Below the pieces are notes generated by a model. That model saw nothing but the letters and a program-made list of their open reading frames with translations, searched no databases and was not told where the DNA came from. Shown piece by piece: positions 34,350 to 44,494 of a stretch of 64,000 bases of DNA. This stretch comes from Mactromeris polynyma. Lineage: Eukaryota > Mollusca > Bivalvia > Venerida > Mactridae. Within the stretch, counting starts at the first letter, position 1. Every line of letters starts with the position of its first letter. A program made the position numbers and the translations under genes. The stretch spans positions 37,226,762-37,290,761 of the forward strand of contig JASFXZ010000003.1 of the NCBI GenBank assembly GCA_032209605.1, given 5' to 3'.

Positions 34350-34406
34350 ATGAAATCGGATTTTGATGCGCCTGAGTCACCTATATCGTTATGGTCTTCT
34401 GACACT
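34350..34406 (+). CDS. Candidate first exon (19 codons) of an unknown gene
   Basis: ATG followed by K-S-D-F-D-A-P-E-S-P-I-S-L-W-S-S-D-T and then GTAAGT, a strong splice donor in phase 0. The acidic, proline/serine-rich start resembles N-termini of many nuclear proteins, but no family is recognised. No downstream exon was found in the next 2 kb, so it may be an orphan exon. Confidence 0.3.
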
Positions 34407-34409
34407 GTA

Positions 34410-35250
34410 AGTTATTGTACAATCAAAATCATAAGGGTCATTTTTATTCGACTTAACCATATGTTTGTTTGCAAAGCAATCTTAATCATAACTGGTTTAA
34501 GTTTTTTCACCAAACTACAACAAAACTGAAACATCAAACCGTAACCAGGTTTTGCAAAACAAATTCGCCCTTAGTGATAAAAATTGAAGAAGAGTTGTGA
34601 AAAGTTGACACCTGATATTATAGCTCTACTGAATTCATTAAGGTTTTCTCAAAATAATTTTCGTCAATTCAATAATTTATTGAAGGGAATGTAATAATTG
34701 GGCGTTTTGCAAAACGTTTTGCAAAATAAAAGAATTTTATTTTTTCCCGAATAAATTAAAATTTGTTTAAAAAGAACTATCATATAATACTAGTGTAGAG
34801 TCTAAGCAATATATAAATATGAATGTGTGTTGAGAGCTAGACTGGTAAGGGGGCAAAACCCTTGTTGTGTGTTTGATGAATGAGAGCGGTAAAGGAGATA
34901 CTTATTGGGTAACTTCCTGTTCGATAAGTAACCGAAAGCAAGGTGTGAATAAATGTTATGAAGGTTAAATCCGTGACTTGTAATTACATCCTAAGTTAAA
35001 GAAGGCTACAACAACTAGTAAAGGCACAATAATGATAATTTGACATGAGACGAATTTTCTTTTCTTCAACTTTAATTTTCCGCTGCCGTGCAGCCGTCAT
35101 CAAAATTAATGTTGCTTAAATGTTTCAACCAGTCGCAATAACTGTTGATGACTAGCGTACGGTGCATTTTTTTTAAAAACTTTGCCTTTGGGTGACATTT
35201 TATGGCGTCTGTCAATTTTGTTAACGATGAATCCTCAACAAGTGGACATT
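34410..35250. other. Non-coding stretch, nothing recognised
   Basis: AT-rich. Contains 'gttttgcaaaacgttttgcaaaat' type short palindromes near 34706-34730 but no supported feature. Confidence 0.4.
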
Positions 35251-35254
35251 GGTA

Positions 35255-35690
35255 AAAATATTGGTACTTGTATAAATTCGTCGCTCTGCATTTTTAACAA
35301 GATAACACTTGTGGAATTCTAATTAATGAATCCTCAAATTTTAGCCCTGAAATGCACCAGAAGCAACCCTTTCATACCTATATTGTTAAACATGTCCGGG
35401 GGAGGTCTGACTAGGGTTGGTACAGGAAGTGGTGTCCCCAGGATATTTAGTAAAATGTTGGTACTTGTTTGAATTGGTCGTTGTGTATTTTTAACGAAAT
35501 AGTACTAGTGCAAATCTCAGTATTCTCATGAATGAGTCCTCAAATTTTAGACCCCGAAATGTATTAGAAGCCACCATTTCATACTTATATTGTACAACAT
35601 TTTCCTAAGGTAAGCGGTCATTTGTCCTCATGTTTGCCCCCCTCCCCCAGTCTGGAAATTCTGGATCCGGCCTGTACATAACGGGAGAAA
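35255..35690 (+). repeat. Tandem dimer of about 197 bp with bivalve-type tail
   Basis: Two related units ('ttggtacttgt' at about 35262 and 35459; 'tcctcaaattttag' and 'tttcatac' in each) are followed by 'cccccctcccccagtctgga' and 'attctggatccg', phrases common at the ends of bivalve repeats. Confidence 0.55.
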
Positions 35691-36009
35691 AAAGCACAAT
35701 ATTTCATATTTTTCTACATATATACACAGTATTCATAGAATGATCAGGACAAATGCCAAATCCTGGTTTTTAATTATTCACAGACGTCAATCGTTATCAT
35801 GTTAGTACTTGTAGCTCTATTTAATTATTTAAATGTCCACAACGACAGTTTACTGCAATACTCTTGTTGTTCTTATAAGCTAGTTTTCTGATCTTTTAAT
35901 TCATCTTTAAACAATCTGCGACAATTTACCAGTATAAATGTTCACATACTTTCGAGATAACAAACTTATTTTTACAAAAATGTATTATTTATTTTTACAA
36001 CACATTTTC

Positions 36010-36375
36010 TGTTTCCACTGAAATTTTAGTTGTTGCCGTGATTGAAGATTTATTTGAAATATCACGTTTAAGTCACTTTTGTTCTATACACCCCCAAGAA
36101 TATATAAAGTCAAACTATTGCCCAAGGCAATTTCAACATGCTGTCGAACACAGTGGGGTGGCTAAGTTAGTCGCCAATGATACAGATCAAGAGACGTTAA
36201 ATCCGAGTCTATTCGGTTATAGCATGGAGCCAATGTCGATTATTGATTATTGACTAGTTTCACAGGTGTCATTTTCGTGGTGAAGCGAGACAATCCAAGT
36301 TAGAGGAAATGGCTTAAACAAAGCCGATAATCAAGGGAGATCATTCTTAATATTTATCCCAAAAAGCTGCACATG
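36010..36375 (+). repeat. Exon-like repeat, copy A (copy B 48012-48370, partial copy 42505-42612)
   Basis: Aligns with 48012-48370 over its length, and its second half with 42505-42612. Preceded by a pyrimidine stretch and 'tttag', this copy has an open frame of about 75 codons ending I-I-D-Y-stop near 36253. The frame is broken in copy B. It could be a duplicated terminal exon or part of an unknown element. No protein family recognised. Confidence 0.55.
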
Positions 36376-36399
36376 TTTGTTAAGATTTCTTGGTATTAA

Positions 36400-36475
36400 T
36401 ATTAGTTCAGATATTGTTCACAAACTTATTGTACCGAGTTTATGCTACGGAAGTGAAGCATGGGGTTTAAATGAA
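36400..36475 (+). pseudogene. Short LINE reverse transcriptase scrap
   Basis: One frame reads V-H-K-L-I-V-P-S-L-C-Y-G-S-E-A-W-G-L, the conserved L-P-I-L-x-Y-G-x-E-x-W-G block found after the reverse transcriptase core in LINEs. Only this block is present, followed directly by a microsatellite. Confidence 0.55.
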
Positions 36476-36479
36476 TAAT

Positions 36480-36605
36480 TCAACATCTATCTCTCTGTCT
36501 CTCTATCTATCTAACTCTCTATCTATCTCTCTATCTCTCTATCTCTCTATCTCTCTATCTCGCTACCTATATATCTCTCTATCTCTCACTCTATTTATCT
36601 ATCTG
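36480..36605. repeat. CTCT/ATCT microsatellite
   Basis: About 125 bp of interrupted 'ctct', 'atct' and 'ctatctat' units. Confidence 0.9.
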
Positions 36606-36699
36606 GAATTTTATACCCCTCATGAAGTTATAACGCGTCTTAATATATGAGTAAAACCACCTGCTACTAAACTTATTATTGAATGCGGAGGTTGTGTAA

Positions 36700-37400
36700 G
36701 ATTCTATTGGGTTGACTAATGGCTGAAATGTTTCACAACCCTAACTCTCGAATCCAGTTTAAATTACACATTTAGTGACACTGGGCGCTACTCGTTGCCC
36801 AAGGTAGGAGGTTTCGGTAGAAAATCTTTTGTATTCAATGGTGTTGTTTTATGGAACAATCTTTCCCAGAGTCTAAGGAATATTAAGTCTCCTTGTAAGT
36901 TTAAACATGCCATCAAAATCCACTTAATGGCCAGTTACTTTTAATTAAATAGAATTCCTTATATGTTAAGTAATACTTTTTTATGCTAGGTTTTTATGTT
37001 CTATTTTGTGATTTATCTCTGTGACTTTAATGCTGACCATAATTGTGATGCACTAATTACCAAATACTGTGATATAATTTAATGTTAACCTCAACTGTGT
37101 TACACTTATAACATGATCTCGGTGTGTTTTGTGATGTAGTGGTTATTTCGGTGATCATTAATTTATTAATTGTACCATTTTAACATGATTTTCTGTGTCA
37201 TGCCGCCAATAACGATGGAAATAAGAGTAATATCATTTCTATTTTTTGTGTTATCCCTTGTTTTAGTGTGCATTTCATGGTCCTTGCATAAATGTATAAC
37301 TATATGACCATCATGTCATTGCTGTTATTTCAAACATCTAGTTTTGTTCTTACCTTGTTTTATTTGTACACTTTTGCTGAAATAAATCTAATCTAACAGG
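36700..37400 (+). pseudogene. CR1/L2-like LINE 3' end
   Basis: The frame around 36790-36945 gives Y-S-L-P-K-V-G-G-F-G-R-K-S-F-V-F-N-G and W-N-N-L-S-Q-S-L-R, then a K-F-K-H-A-I-K-I-H-L block and a stop, the usual C-terminus of CR1/L2-like elements. A 3' untranslated part follows, ending with 'aaataaatctaatctaa' near 37399. It is heavily 5' truncated. Confidence 0.6.
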
Positions 37401-37955
37401 TATAAATAAATCATTCGCTTATTTAAACATGTAACAATAACATAATTTATGATTGTTTGTTCATTTTGCTAATCTTATACAATAAATCGTACAATTTTAT
37501 ATTTAGGCATATTCTAAATACATCTATTTCATTTTCATCTTCTATTAAATGATACCGTATAGTATTGAAATGACTTTATGAGATACATGTTTATACATGT
37601 TTTATTATTTCTCTTGTTTGCAAAATCACTTTGTTTTCAATTTATATTTAATATTAGATACAGTATGAGGAATTTAATGAATCGTTTCTATTATTGTGTC
37701 GTGTTGGTAACAAAGTGGAACAATTGTGCAAAACTTTTTCAAATTATGAATAATATATACTAGCGGAAAAAAGAAACTGTGCGTGTGTATAATATGCTAT
37801 AACTTAGGAGGTATGTAAGGAATCGCAATAAAAATTTCAACAGGGTTTTATCTTACCTTTATTTAACACCAGCTCAATTGATATGGTTATTGAATCAGCT
37901 GCGTCTAAGATAGAGATCAGTTTTCAGAGACGTTCTCTAAACAAAGTTCAGCTCA

Positions 37956-40450
37956 TCAATACCGTGTATGTCCACCATTGGAATCGATGCATGCTTGACA
38001 ACGACGCCGCATTGATGTGACAAGTGTTCTGAAAAATGCCTGGGGAATACCATTCCAGATTCTGACAAGCGCACGTGATAGGTCAGGTAACGTCAACGGC
38101 TGATTTTGGAGGCCACGTAACCGTCGCTGCATCTCATCCCACACGTGTTCTATAGGCGACAAATCCGGTGATATTACAGGCCAGGGCAGCACATTCACAT
38201 TGTTCTGGGTCAAAAAGTCGGTGACGACCCGCGCGACGTGCGGGCGAGCGTTATCCTGTTGCAGCGTGGCGTTACGTTGCTGCACAAATGGAAGGACGTG
38301 AGGCCGTATGATTTCGTCACGATATCTGATGCCTGTAAGTGTGCCGTCTACAACCACAAGTGCTGTTCTACCACGGGATGAGATGCCACCCCACACCATG
38401 ACACTACCTCCGCCGAATGGACGTCGTTCAATCACACAACTGTCATGGAAACGTTCACCAACACGACGGTACACTCTAGAACGGCCGTCGCTGCTGTCGA
38501 GATGGAACCTGGACTCATCCGTGAAAAGAATACGTGCCCAGTCCTGTTGCGTGAAGTGTATGTGTCTTCTACACCAGGCAAAACGTGCTACACACTGACG
38601 TTGCTGCAGAACAGGGGTGCGTTTCATCAAATATTAGCGATGCGATGTCATAAAATCGCAGATCGCTTTCATTTGCGAGTTCATTTGCGTTTACCACTAT
38701 TTGCGTTTCATCAACACCATCGCAAGTATACTTTCCGTCAATTAAAGCCGATCGCAAAGTTCCTTTTCGCCACTAAGAAACAAAAGGCACGCAGTCTGTA
38801 AAATGACGTCACAAAGCGCACCTGTTTTCGCATTATGTCAAACAGACATGTCGAGAAGCTTGAATTTTACACTTGTAGAGCTTTCAACCACTCCTCTGAT
38901 ATTACAGAGATGAAAAACGCCGTGTTGACGGCTGCTTCTCACAAGATGGCCTCTCAACTCCCCGCCAAACTACGTCATCTCCCGCGGTTTTTGCATAGAT
39001 AAAACCCACATGAACCGTTCTGTGACTAAGACCGGAATCCAAGGTCACTACAATTTTGTAAACAATTGTTATTTGTGAATGCTCTCCCTTTGCAAAAATT
39101 TGCATGCGAGTTATTCGCTTACTGTTTACTTTTAACACTTATCATTTTTATGATTACATGTATGTCGGTCATTTTTGCGATGAAATCAGTGGTTTGCGAG
39201 TGCCAGAACCCAGTCGCTAATATTTGCGATTTTATACAGGCTAACAGGGGGGCGTTTTATCAACGGTCGCAACGCAAATCGCAGCTGATAATCGCAAAAT
39301 AGCAGAAAAAAATCGCAAATCGCGTTTCATTAAACATCGCAAAGTTGCGAGCGCACCTGTTAGCCTGTATAAAATCGCAAATATTAGCGACTGGGTTCTG
39401 GCACTCGCAAACCACTGATTTCATCCCAAAAATGACCGACATACATGTAATCATAAAAATGATAAGTGTTTAAAGTAAACAGTAAGCGAATAACTCGCAT
39501 GCAAATTTTTGCAAAGGGGGAGCATTCACAAATAACATTTGTTTACAAAATTGTAGTGACCTTGGATTCCGGTCTTAGTCATAGAACGGTTCATGTGGGT
39601 TTTATCTATGCAAAAACCGCGGGAGATGACGTAGTTGGGCGGGGAGTTGAGAGGCCATCTTGTGAGAAGCAGCCGTCAACACGGCGTTTTTCATCTCTGT
39701 AATGTCAGAGGAGTGGTTGAAAGCTCTACAAGTGTAAAATTCGAGCTTCTCGACATGTCTGTTTGACATAATGCGAAAACAGGTGCGCTCTGTGACGTCA
39801 TTTAGGAGACGGTGTCTCATTTTTTCTAAGTGGCGAAAATGAATTTTGCGATCGGCTTTAATTGACGGAAAGAATACTTGCGATGGTGTTGATAAAACGC
39901 AAATAGCGGTAATCGCAAATGAACTCGCAAATGAAAGCGATCTGCGATTTTATGACATCGCATCGCTAATATTTGATAAAACGCACCCCAGGTGCGCTCG
40001 CAACTTTGCGATGTTTAATGAAACGCGATTTGCGATTTCTGTCTGCTATTTTGCGATTATCAGCTGCGATTTGCGTTGCGACCGTTGATAAAACGCCCCC
40101 AGGACGTATGGCAGGACGTCGTGGACGTATGCCTCGTTCACGCAATCGATTACGTACCGTTCGGGGACTGATTCTTCTAAGGCCAGGAATACTTCTAGCC
40201 GTCAAAGAAGCAGTTCTGAGTCGGTCACGGAGATGAACCCCCCGATGTACGTATCCTGGCGAATAGACGTTACGCGTGGACGTCCTGATCGAGGGCGGCC
40301 TCTGGTTGCCCCAAACTGTTGGTACCGTCTCCACAAGGCGTCTACAGTATTTCAGTGAACGCCAAATTGTCTGGCAACGTCAGTATGACGTACACCAGCT
40401 TCAATCATGCCTACGGTGCGGCATCTGTCAGTTTCATTCAACCTTGGCAT
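37956..40450 (-). pseudogene. Tc1-like (DD34E) transposase, interrupted
   Basis: The minus-strand reading starts at ATG 40450 with a helix-turn-helix start (V-G-M-I-E-A-G-V-R-H). It contains a TGA where H-W is expected (G-V-H-stop-N-T-V) and then frameshifts into the second DNA-binding part (P-G-L-R-R-I-S-P-R-T-V-R-N-R-L-R). After R-P-A-I-R-P the foldback element intervenes. The gene resumes at about 38612 with V-L-Q-Q-R-Q-C-V-A-R-F-A-W and stays open to 37956. Catalytic blocks are F-T-D-E-S-R-F, Q-Q-D-N-A-R-P-H and S-P-D-L-S-P-I-E-H-V-W, with 34 residues between the second Asp and the Glu. The C-terminal half alone is intact. The insertion and N-terminal lesions make the copy inactive. Confidence 0.9.
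38616..40100. mobile_element. 1485-bp compound foldback element inside the Tc1 transposase gene
   Basis: Flanked by AGG at 38613-38615 and 40101-40103; deleting the element plus one AGG restores the transposase frame across R-P-V-L. Ends are GGGTGCGTTTCATCAA and, inverted, GGGGGCGTTTTATCAA. Inside, 38616-39247 (A) is inverted at about 39351-39990 (A'), and 39248-39350 (B) is inverted at about 39991-40100 (B'), giving the order A-B-A'-B'. Arms are rich in 'gcgatttgcgatt' words. It has no gene: the mirror-image open frames near 38902-39138 and 39466-39702 are products of the inverted arms. A 3-bp duplication and GGG-CGTTT ends suggest a PIF/Harbinger-type non-autonomous element. Confidence 0.85.
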
Positions 40451-40749
40451 GGCGTATCAACGACGTTTTTCAAAATTATCCTGGTTTTGTGTCTAACATG
40501 TAACAACACTATGTTTTAACACAGGTTTAGGCGACAAACGTGTTTGCAATTGACTGCTGCACGAAAAAAACGTGAAAAAGAAGACGTTAGCCTGACAGGC
40601 AAACTACCCGTGCAACTCATGCACTGGCCAGTGTAAATGACCGAGAGGGATACACAACTTACCTGTGTAAAGTTTCAAGCTTTAATTTATAAAATTGAAG
40701 GATATATGAACATTTTACACATGCACAGTTTCTTTTTTCCGCTAGTATA

Positions 40750-41090
40750 TATCTAAGTATATTTATCATATACATAATCTTGAAAATCTTGTATCATTTA
40801 ATGTAAATAAGTACATGTACACTCAACAAAATTCCTAATCGGTCAGTTTATATTGTATCATTATTTTTTTAATAATGCATATATTCACACAAAATTTCCC
40901 CTACCGATATTTGAACAGGTAATGCAGCGAATTATTGATGTTTTTTAGCCGGCTCGCTATGAAATTACTCGTATTAGGCGTATTGACGTTTATAGCACGT
41001 TTTGCACGTGCGGGGCATGGACACATATTTGCACGTGTTCGTGTACACTTTAGTCATTGCTGATGAAAATCCTTTTTGAAAAACACAAAA
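40750..41090. other. Flank with repeated CACGTG-like words
   Basis: Near 40996-41045 the words 'gcacgttttgcacgtgcgg' and 'gcacgtgttcgtg' give several E-box-like cores just upstream of the short exon at 41092. No other feature recognised. Confidence 0.3.
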
Positions 41091-41091
41091 C

Positions 41092-41163
41092 ATGGTGAGA
41101 ATGACTGAAGAAGAACGCGCCCGAGCCGTCGGAATGATACAGACCGGAACTCATTTACGACAG
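41092..41163 (+). CDS. Candidate first exon of a Tc1-like helix-turn-helix protein
   Basis: ATG followed by V-R-M-T-E-E-E-R-A-R-A-V-G-M-I-Q-T-G-T-H-L-R-Q, ending at a GTGGGT donor in phase 0. The E-x-E-R-x-R-A-V-G-M-I-x-x-G core matches the start of the Tc1-like transposase at 40450 and of related bivalve transposases with introns. No continuation was found downstream, so this may be an orphan first exon. Confidence 0.4.
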
Positions 41164-41169
41164 GTGGGT

Positions 41170-41810
41170 TTTATTTTTTGAAATTTCATAAGAATATTGA
41201 CATTATTTGTTTGTAGACTTAGAAATAGATTTCCCAAACCATAGTTCAAATAATTTGACTCGCGTCAATCATTTAAAGCGTTCTTTAAAGATGTATCTGG
41301 CTCATCTGAACATAAAATGTATTGTTGTAACATTGGCAAAAACATCTGTAATAAGAGCCATTGCAATAAAAACTGATTGAAAAAATCTTTTTCTTATCAT
41401 ATTACTTACAGTCAAAACCGGTAAAATAGCCTGATTGTTTTATGATGTACAAACATCTTTCTTCAACAAATATAGATTAATACATTATGAGTTCATTCTT
41501 TATAAATGCATGTTTAGTGATGTTTTAACCATAGGAAATATATTTTTCATGTTTGGTTAATTAAACAAATGAACAAAAAATGAGCATAGTATAACTTTAA
41601 ACGTGACCCCTTTAAAGATGCACATGTCGCTTTCGACAGAAGAATATATTTGTAAAAAAGTACCAACTCTATAATTTACTTTATCAATCAAGAACCCACC
41701 TAGTCGGAAACCCGTTCTTGTTTGTGTTAGCTCTTTTGAACATATACGTGTTCAATACATACAAGAATACCCTTACATATAATTGATTACAGAAACCGGT
41801 CAAGTCGAAC
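41170..41810. other. Non-coding stretch, nothing recognised
   Basis: AT-rich, no exon continuing the 41092 frame was found. Confidence 0.4.
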
Positions 41811-41814
41811 TTGT

Positions 41815-42055
41815 TATTCTGTTTTGACCCTTTGGGAGTTCAGCCTATGTATCAATTAAATTGATGGGTATACTCTGATATAGCAATTTAGTTTGTGGTA
41901 CTTATTTATGTGGTTTGTGTTGGAATGAAAAACACAATAACATTCATTATCTAGAATTCGAACAATACAATTGTACAAGACAACGCTGATATCATGTCCA
42001 TTCCATTTAAGGGTAAGGCAGAATTTCATGGTTACTTAAACTTAATAAATATAAA
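41815..42055 (-). repeat. tRNA-headed SINE-like repeat, copy 2 (first copy 1744-2000)
   Basis: Aligned with 1744-2000 by 'tttgggagttcag', 'ttgatgggtatac', 'acaattgta' and 'taaggcagaat'. The B-box-like word on the minus strand is degraded to 'tgttcgaattc'. Confidence 0.45.
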
Positions 42056-42189
42056 TATAAGCAGTAATTTACAAACACACGTGAACAATCACAAAGTATT
42101 TACTGACATAAAAACATGTATACATGCGTCCATGTAAGTACACATCCTTTTGTTATATTATGTACAATAGTAGTATATTGGTCTCGTTG

Positions 42190-42500
42190 GAGGTTAACAC
42201 ACGGGCGCCATTTTGTTGACCTAGTTACTATTTATGGTAACTCATTTTCAAAGAAGCGATTAGGGTCATGACGACACGGTTTTTATGTGTACAATAGCCA
42301 TTTGAAATGTTAAATTTAATCCCTTTACAGTGAATGGTGTGTTTGGATTCAAGACAGGGTGCGTGAACAATAGTCTATTGAAATGTTAATCCGGTGATCA
42401 ACCACCGGATGCGCGTACAATAACGCATCTATTTTTAGACATATATGAATACAAGTATTGATTTACGCCCGGATGCTTAAACAATAGCCTATTGAAATGT
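42190..42500 (+). repeat. Dispersed repeat (inverted partner 55225-55560)
   Basis: Matches the reverse complement of 55225-55560: 'gggcgccatt', 'tgttgacctagttactattt', 'gacgacacggtttt', 'gtgtgtttggattcaagac'. Variants of 'caatagcctattgaaatgt' recur three times at roughly 80-120 bp spacing inside the unit. Confidence 0.75.
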
Positions 42501-42504
42501 CAAT

Positions 42505-42612
42505 TGTCATTTCCGTGGGGAAGGAAGCAATCCAAGTTAGAGGAAATGGCTTAAACAAAGCTGTTGATCAAGGGAGATCATTCTTGTTATTTATCCCAGA
42601 AAGCTGCACATA
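42505..42612 (+). repeat. Partial third copy of the exon-like repeat (36010, 48012)
   Basis: Shares 'aagcaatccaagttagagga', 'atggcttaaacaaagc' and 'caagggagatcattctt' with 36265-36375 and 48260-48370. It joins directly to the 42190-42500 repeat. Confidence 0.7.
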
Positions 42613-42960
42613 ATTGATAGCAAAGTTGACTCTCCTCAGTCGTACATTAGAACTATTTGAATACTATTATGAAAGGCCGATTCAAGAATGCTATAAAATG
42701 CTATTGAATTTTAGTTTAGTGATCATCCATAGCAAGGACTTGTTTGGTCTCGTGCGACCTCTGTGGGCAGTGAAGCGGCATCATTTAGACACACATGGGG
42801 AAGTTGATGCCAGTTTGCCACAGTGTATCGAACATCTATCCAACACAGTTCATGAGGAGAAGTCACATGGAGTTTGTTGGTCCTTTAAACTCTTATAAGT
42901 TACAATCCCCTTTGTGAGCAGTGGGTCTGAAACATATGAACAAACTTGCGAAATGTTGAT
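42613..42960. other. Non-coding stretch, unsupported open frame
   Basis: A 94-codon frame (42614-42898) has no recognisable motif and starts right at the end of a repeat, so it is not called as a gene. Confidence 0.3.
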
Positions 42961-43039
42961 GTAGAGGCACTTCGATCACCAACTATAGTGACTATGGTTG
43001 GATGATAAAACTCTGTCTAGTTCATCTATGGTCTAGTTA

Positions 43040-44257
43040 CAGTAAAACTTCGAAACCTCGAACTGCCGTCGGACCGAGGAATTAGTTCGAGCCATCTACC
43101 TGTTCGAGCCATCTACCGTATATGTACGAACTGTCACCGGTGCAAGTGTACTAAGCATGCTTAACACATGGTATTTGTGTGTTGTTAGTGTTTTCATACT
43201 GAATGCACGTCGATCAATAGTCACAGCATTATTCATAATAATAATAATTTAAAAAGAAATGAAAGAAAACTAAAACATATTTAAGTAATTGATTTGTTTA
43301 TTCTTACACACAAGAATAATATACAGACGAGATAGTAAACAATTACGATGTTCTATTTTTTTTCGTTGTTGTTCATTTTGATAATGATAAGGGTAATTTG
43401 TTGTATATGCTTTTATTTATCGTCGCCACCGGTTTCCCATATGGGCGACGCCTCCGGAAGAATGTTAGTCATATTAGATTTGGAGGATAGTGCATGATAC
43501 AGAAGATGCCCCAGTTCCAGAAGCACCCCTGGTTCTTTTACGTGCTCGATGTAAAGCATCATACACGGGACCTCGGTTTTTAAAGTCTCGTCCGAAAGAC
43601 TGTTAGTACGGTCAGTGATGGAGCGGGGAATCGAACCAGCGATCCCTGGATTACAAGTCCAGCGTTTTACCACTGGACCACTGATCCGCTACTGATAAGG
43701 GTAATAAATGTCTGATAGTATTTATATCAATATCAACATTTGAAGGATTTTACTCAATGATGTTTGCGCTTTTGATTAAGATATTTATAAAATATACGAT
43801 AATTTGTTATTTCTGAATTTTATTCACTCGGCAATCAATAGACAATTAACAATTAAAATTTCCCGTTTGTACTTCATTAAATATTTAATGGATCCCTTAA
43901 GTGATTTGTTTGTCACATAAGTACATGTACACTGTATTGTTTATAGTGCAACAATCAAGTAATTATCACTACGTGCGAATAACACGTGTCACCAATCTTC
44001 CCTGTCAACAAAGAATAGAATATCGCTCGGTCCATAAAAGGTGTGAATTATTGTATTGTTCGACCTATCTGGGGTGAACAATGAATGAATGGTATCTAGG
44101 GACCGCACAACCTGTTCGAGTGTTCGACCTATCTCCGTTCGAGTGATCTACTGTTCGTTAATATGAAATAAGAAGGGGTTTTGCCGGGACCTAAGAACCT
44201 GTTCGAGGTATCTACTGCGTTCGACCCAAAACTGTTCGAGGTTTCGAAGTTTTACTG
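43040..44257. mobile_element. Pogo-like element with CAGTAAAACTTCGAAACC ends
   Basis: Perfect inverted ends of about 24 bp (beginning CAGTAAAACTTCGAAACC) and TA on both sides (43038-43039, 44258-44259). Subterminal copies of 'gttcgagccatctac' and 'gttcgaggtatctac' repeat near the ends. No transposase is seen. A SINE lies inside at 43413-43692. Confidence 0.85.
43413..43692 (-). repeat. tRNA-derived SINE, copy 2 (first copy 6758-7040)
   Basis: Full-length match to 6758-7040. Here the B box on the minus strand is a good GGTTCGATTCC, and the A-box-like region is 'tggtccagtggtaaaacgc'. The minus-strand open frame of 86 codons is the SINE itself, not a gene. Innermost insertion of the nest. Confidence 0.8.
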
Positions 44258-44494
44258 TACTCTGGTCACACTTTGAATTTGGAGGGTTGAAAACCCTATA
44301 GAGGTGTTCCGAATATCGACTATAGCTCAACTGTACTTAATCGGTCGTTGAACCATAGTTAATGTTCGGAACACCTCTATATAGTATTCAAACCTCCAAT
44401 TTCGAAGAGGTTACCAGACCAGACTGAATTTTATCGTCAACCAAAGTCTCCATAGACCATAGTCACTATAGATGGTGGTCGAAGTGCCTCGTAT

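Larger units (their letters stand above)
37760..40745 (-). mobile_element. Tc1-like DNA transposon, split by a foldback element
   Basis: Inverted ends CTAGCGGAAAAAAGAAACTG start at 37760 and end at 40745, each flanked by TA. Removing the 1485-bp inserted element and its 3-bp duplication leaves about 1.5 kb, the normal Tc1 size. One minus-strand transposase gene lies inside and is interrupted by the insertion. Confidence 0.9.
42964..44490. mobile_element. Outer palindromic element of a three-level nest
   Basis: Ends GAGGCACTTCGATCACCA and, inverted, GAGGCACTTCGACCACCA are flanked by GTA on both sides (42961-42963 and 44491-44493). Further inner inverted matches follow ('ctatagtgactatggt'; 'ggtgttccgaa' against 'ttcggaacacc' at 44301-44370). 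The element is split by the pogo-like insertion at 43040-44257. Without it the outer element is about 300 bp and almost fully palindromic. Confidence 0.75.

Noticed and set aside
38308..38801. Plus-strand open frames of 96 and 118 codons
   Set aside because: They lie opposite the Tc1 transposase and run into the foldback arm; they are shadow frames.
38902..39702. Pair of near-identical 78-codon frames on opposite strands
   Set aside because: They are the two arms of the same inverted repeat read in mirror orientation, with no protein family.
43413..43673. 86-codon minus-strand frame
   Set aside because: Coincides exactly with a tRNA-derived SINE that has a second copy at 6758-7040.
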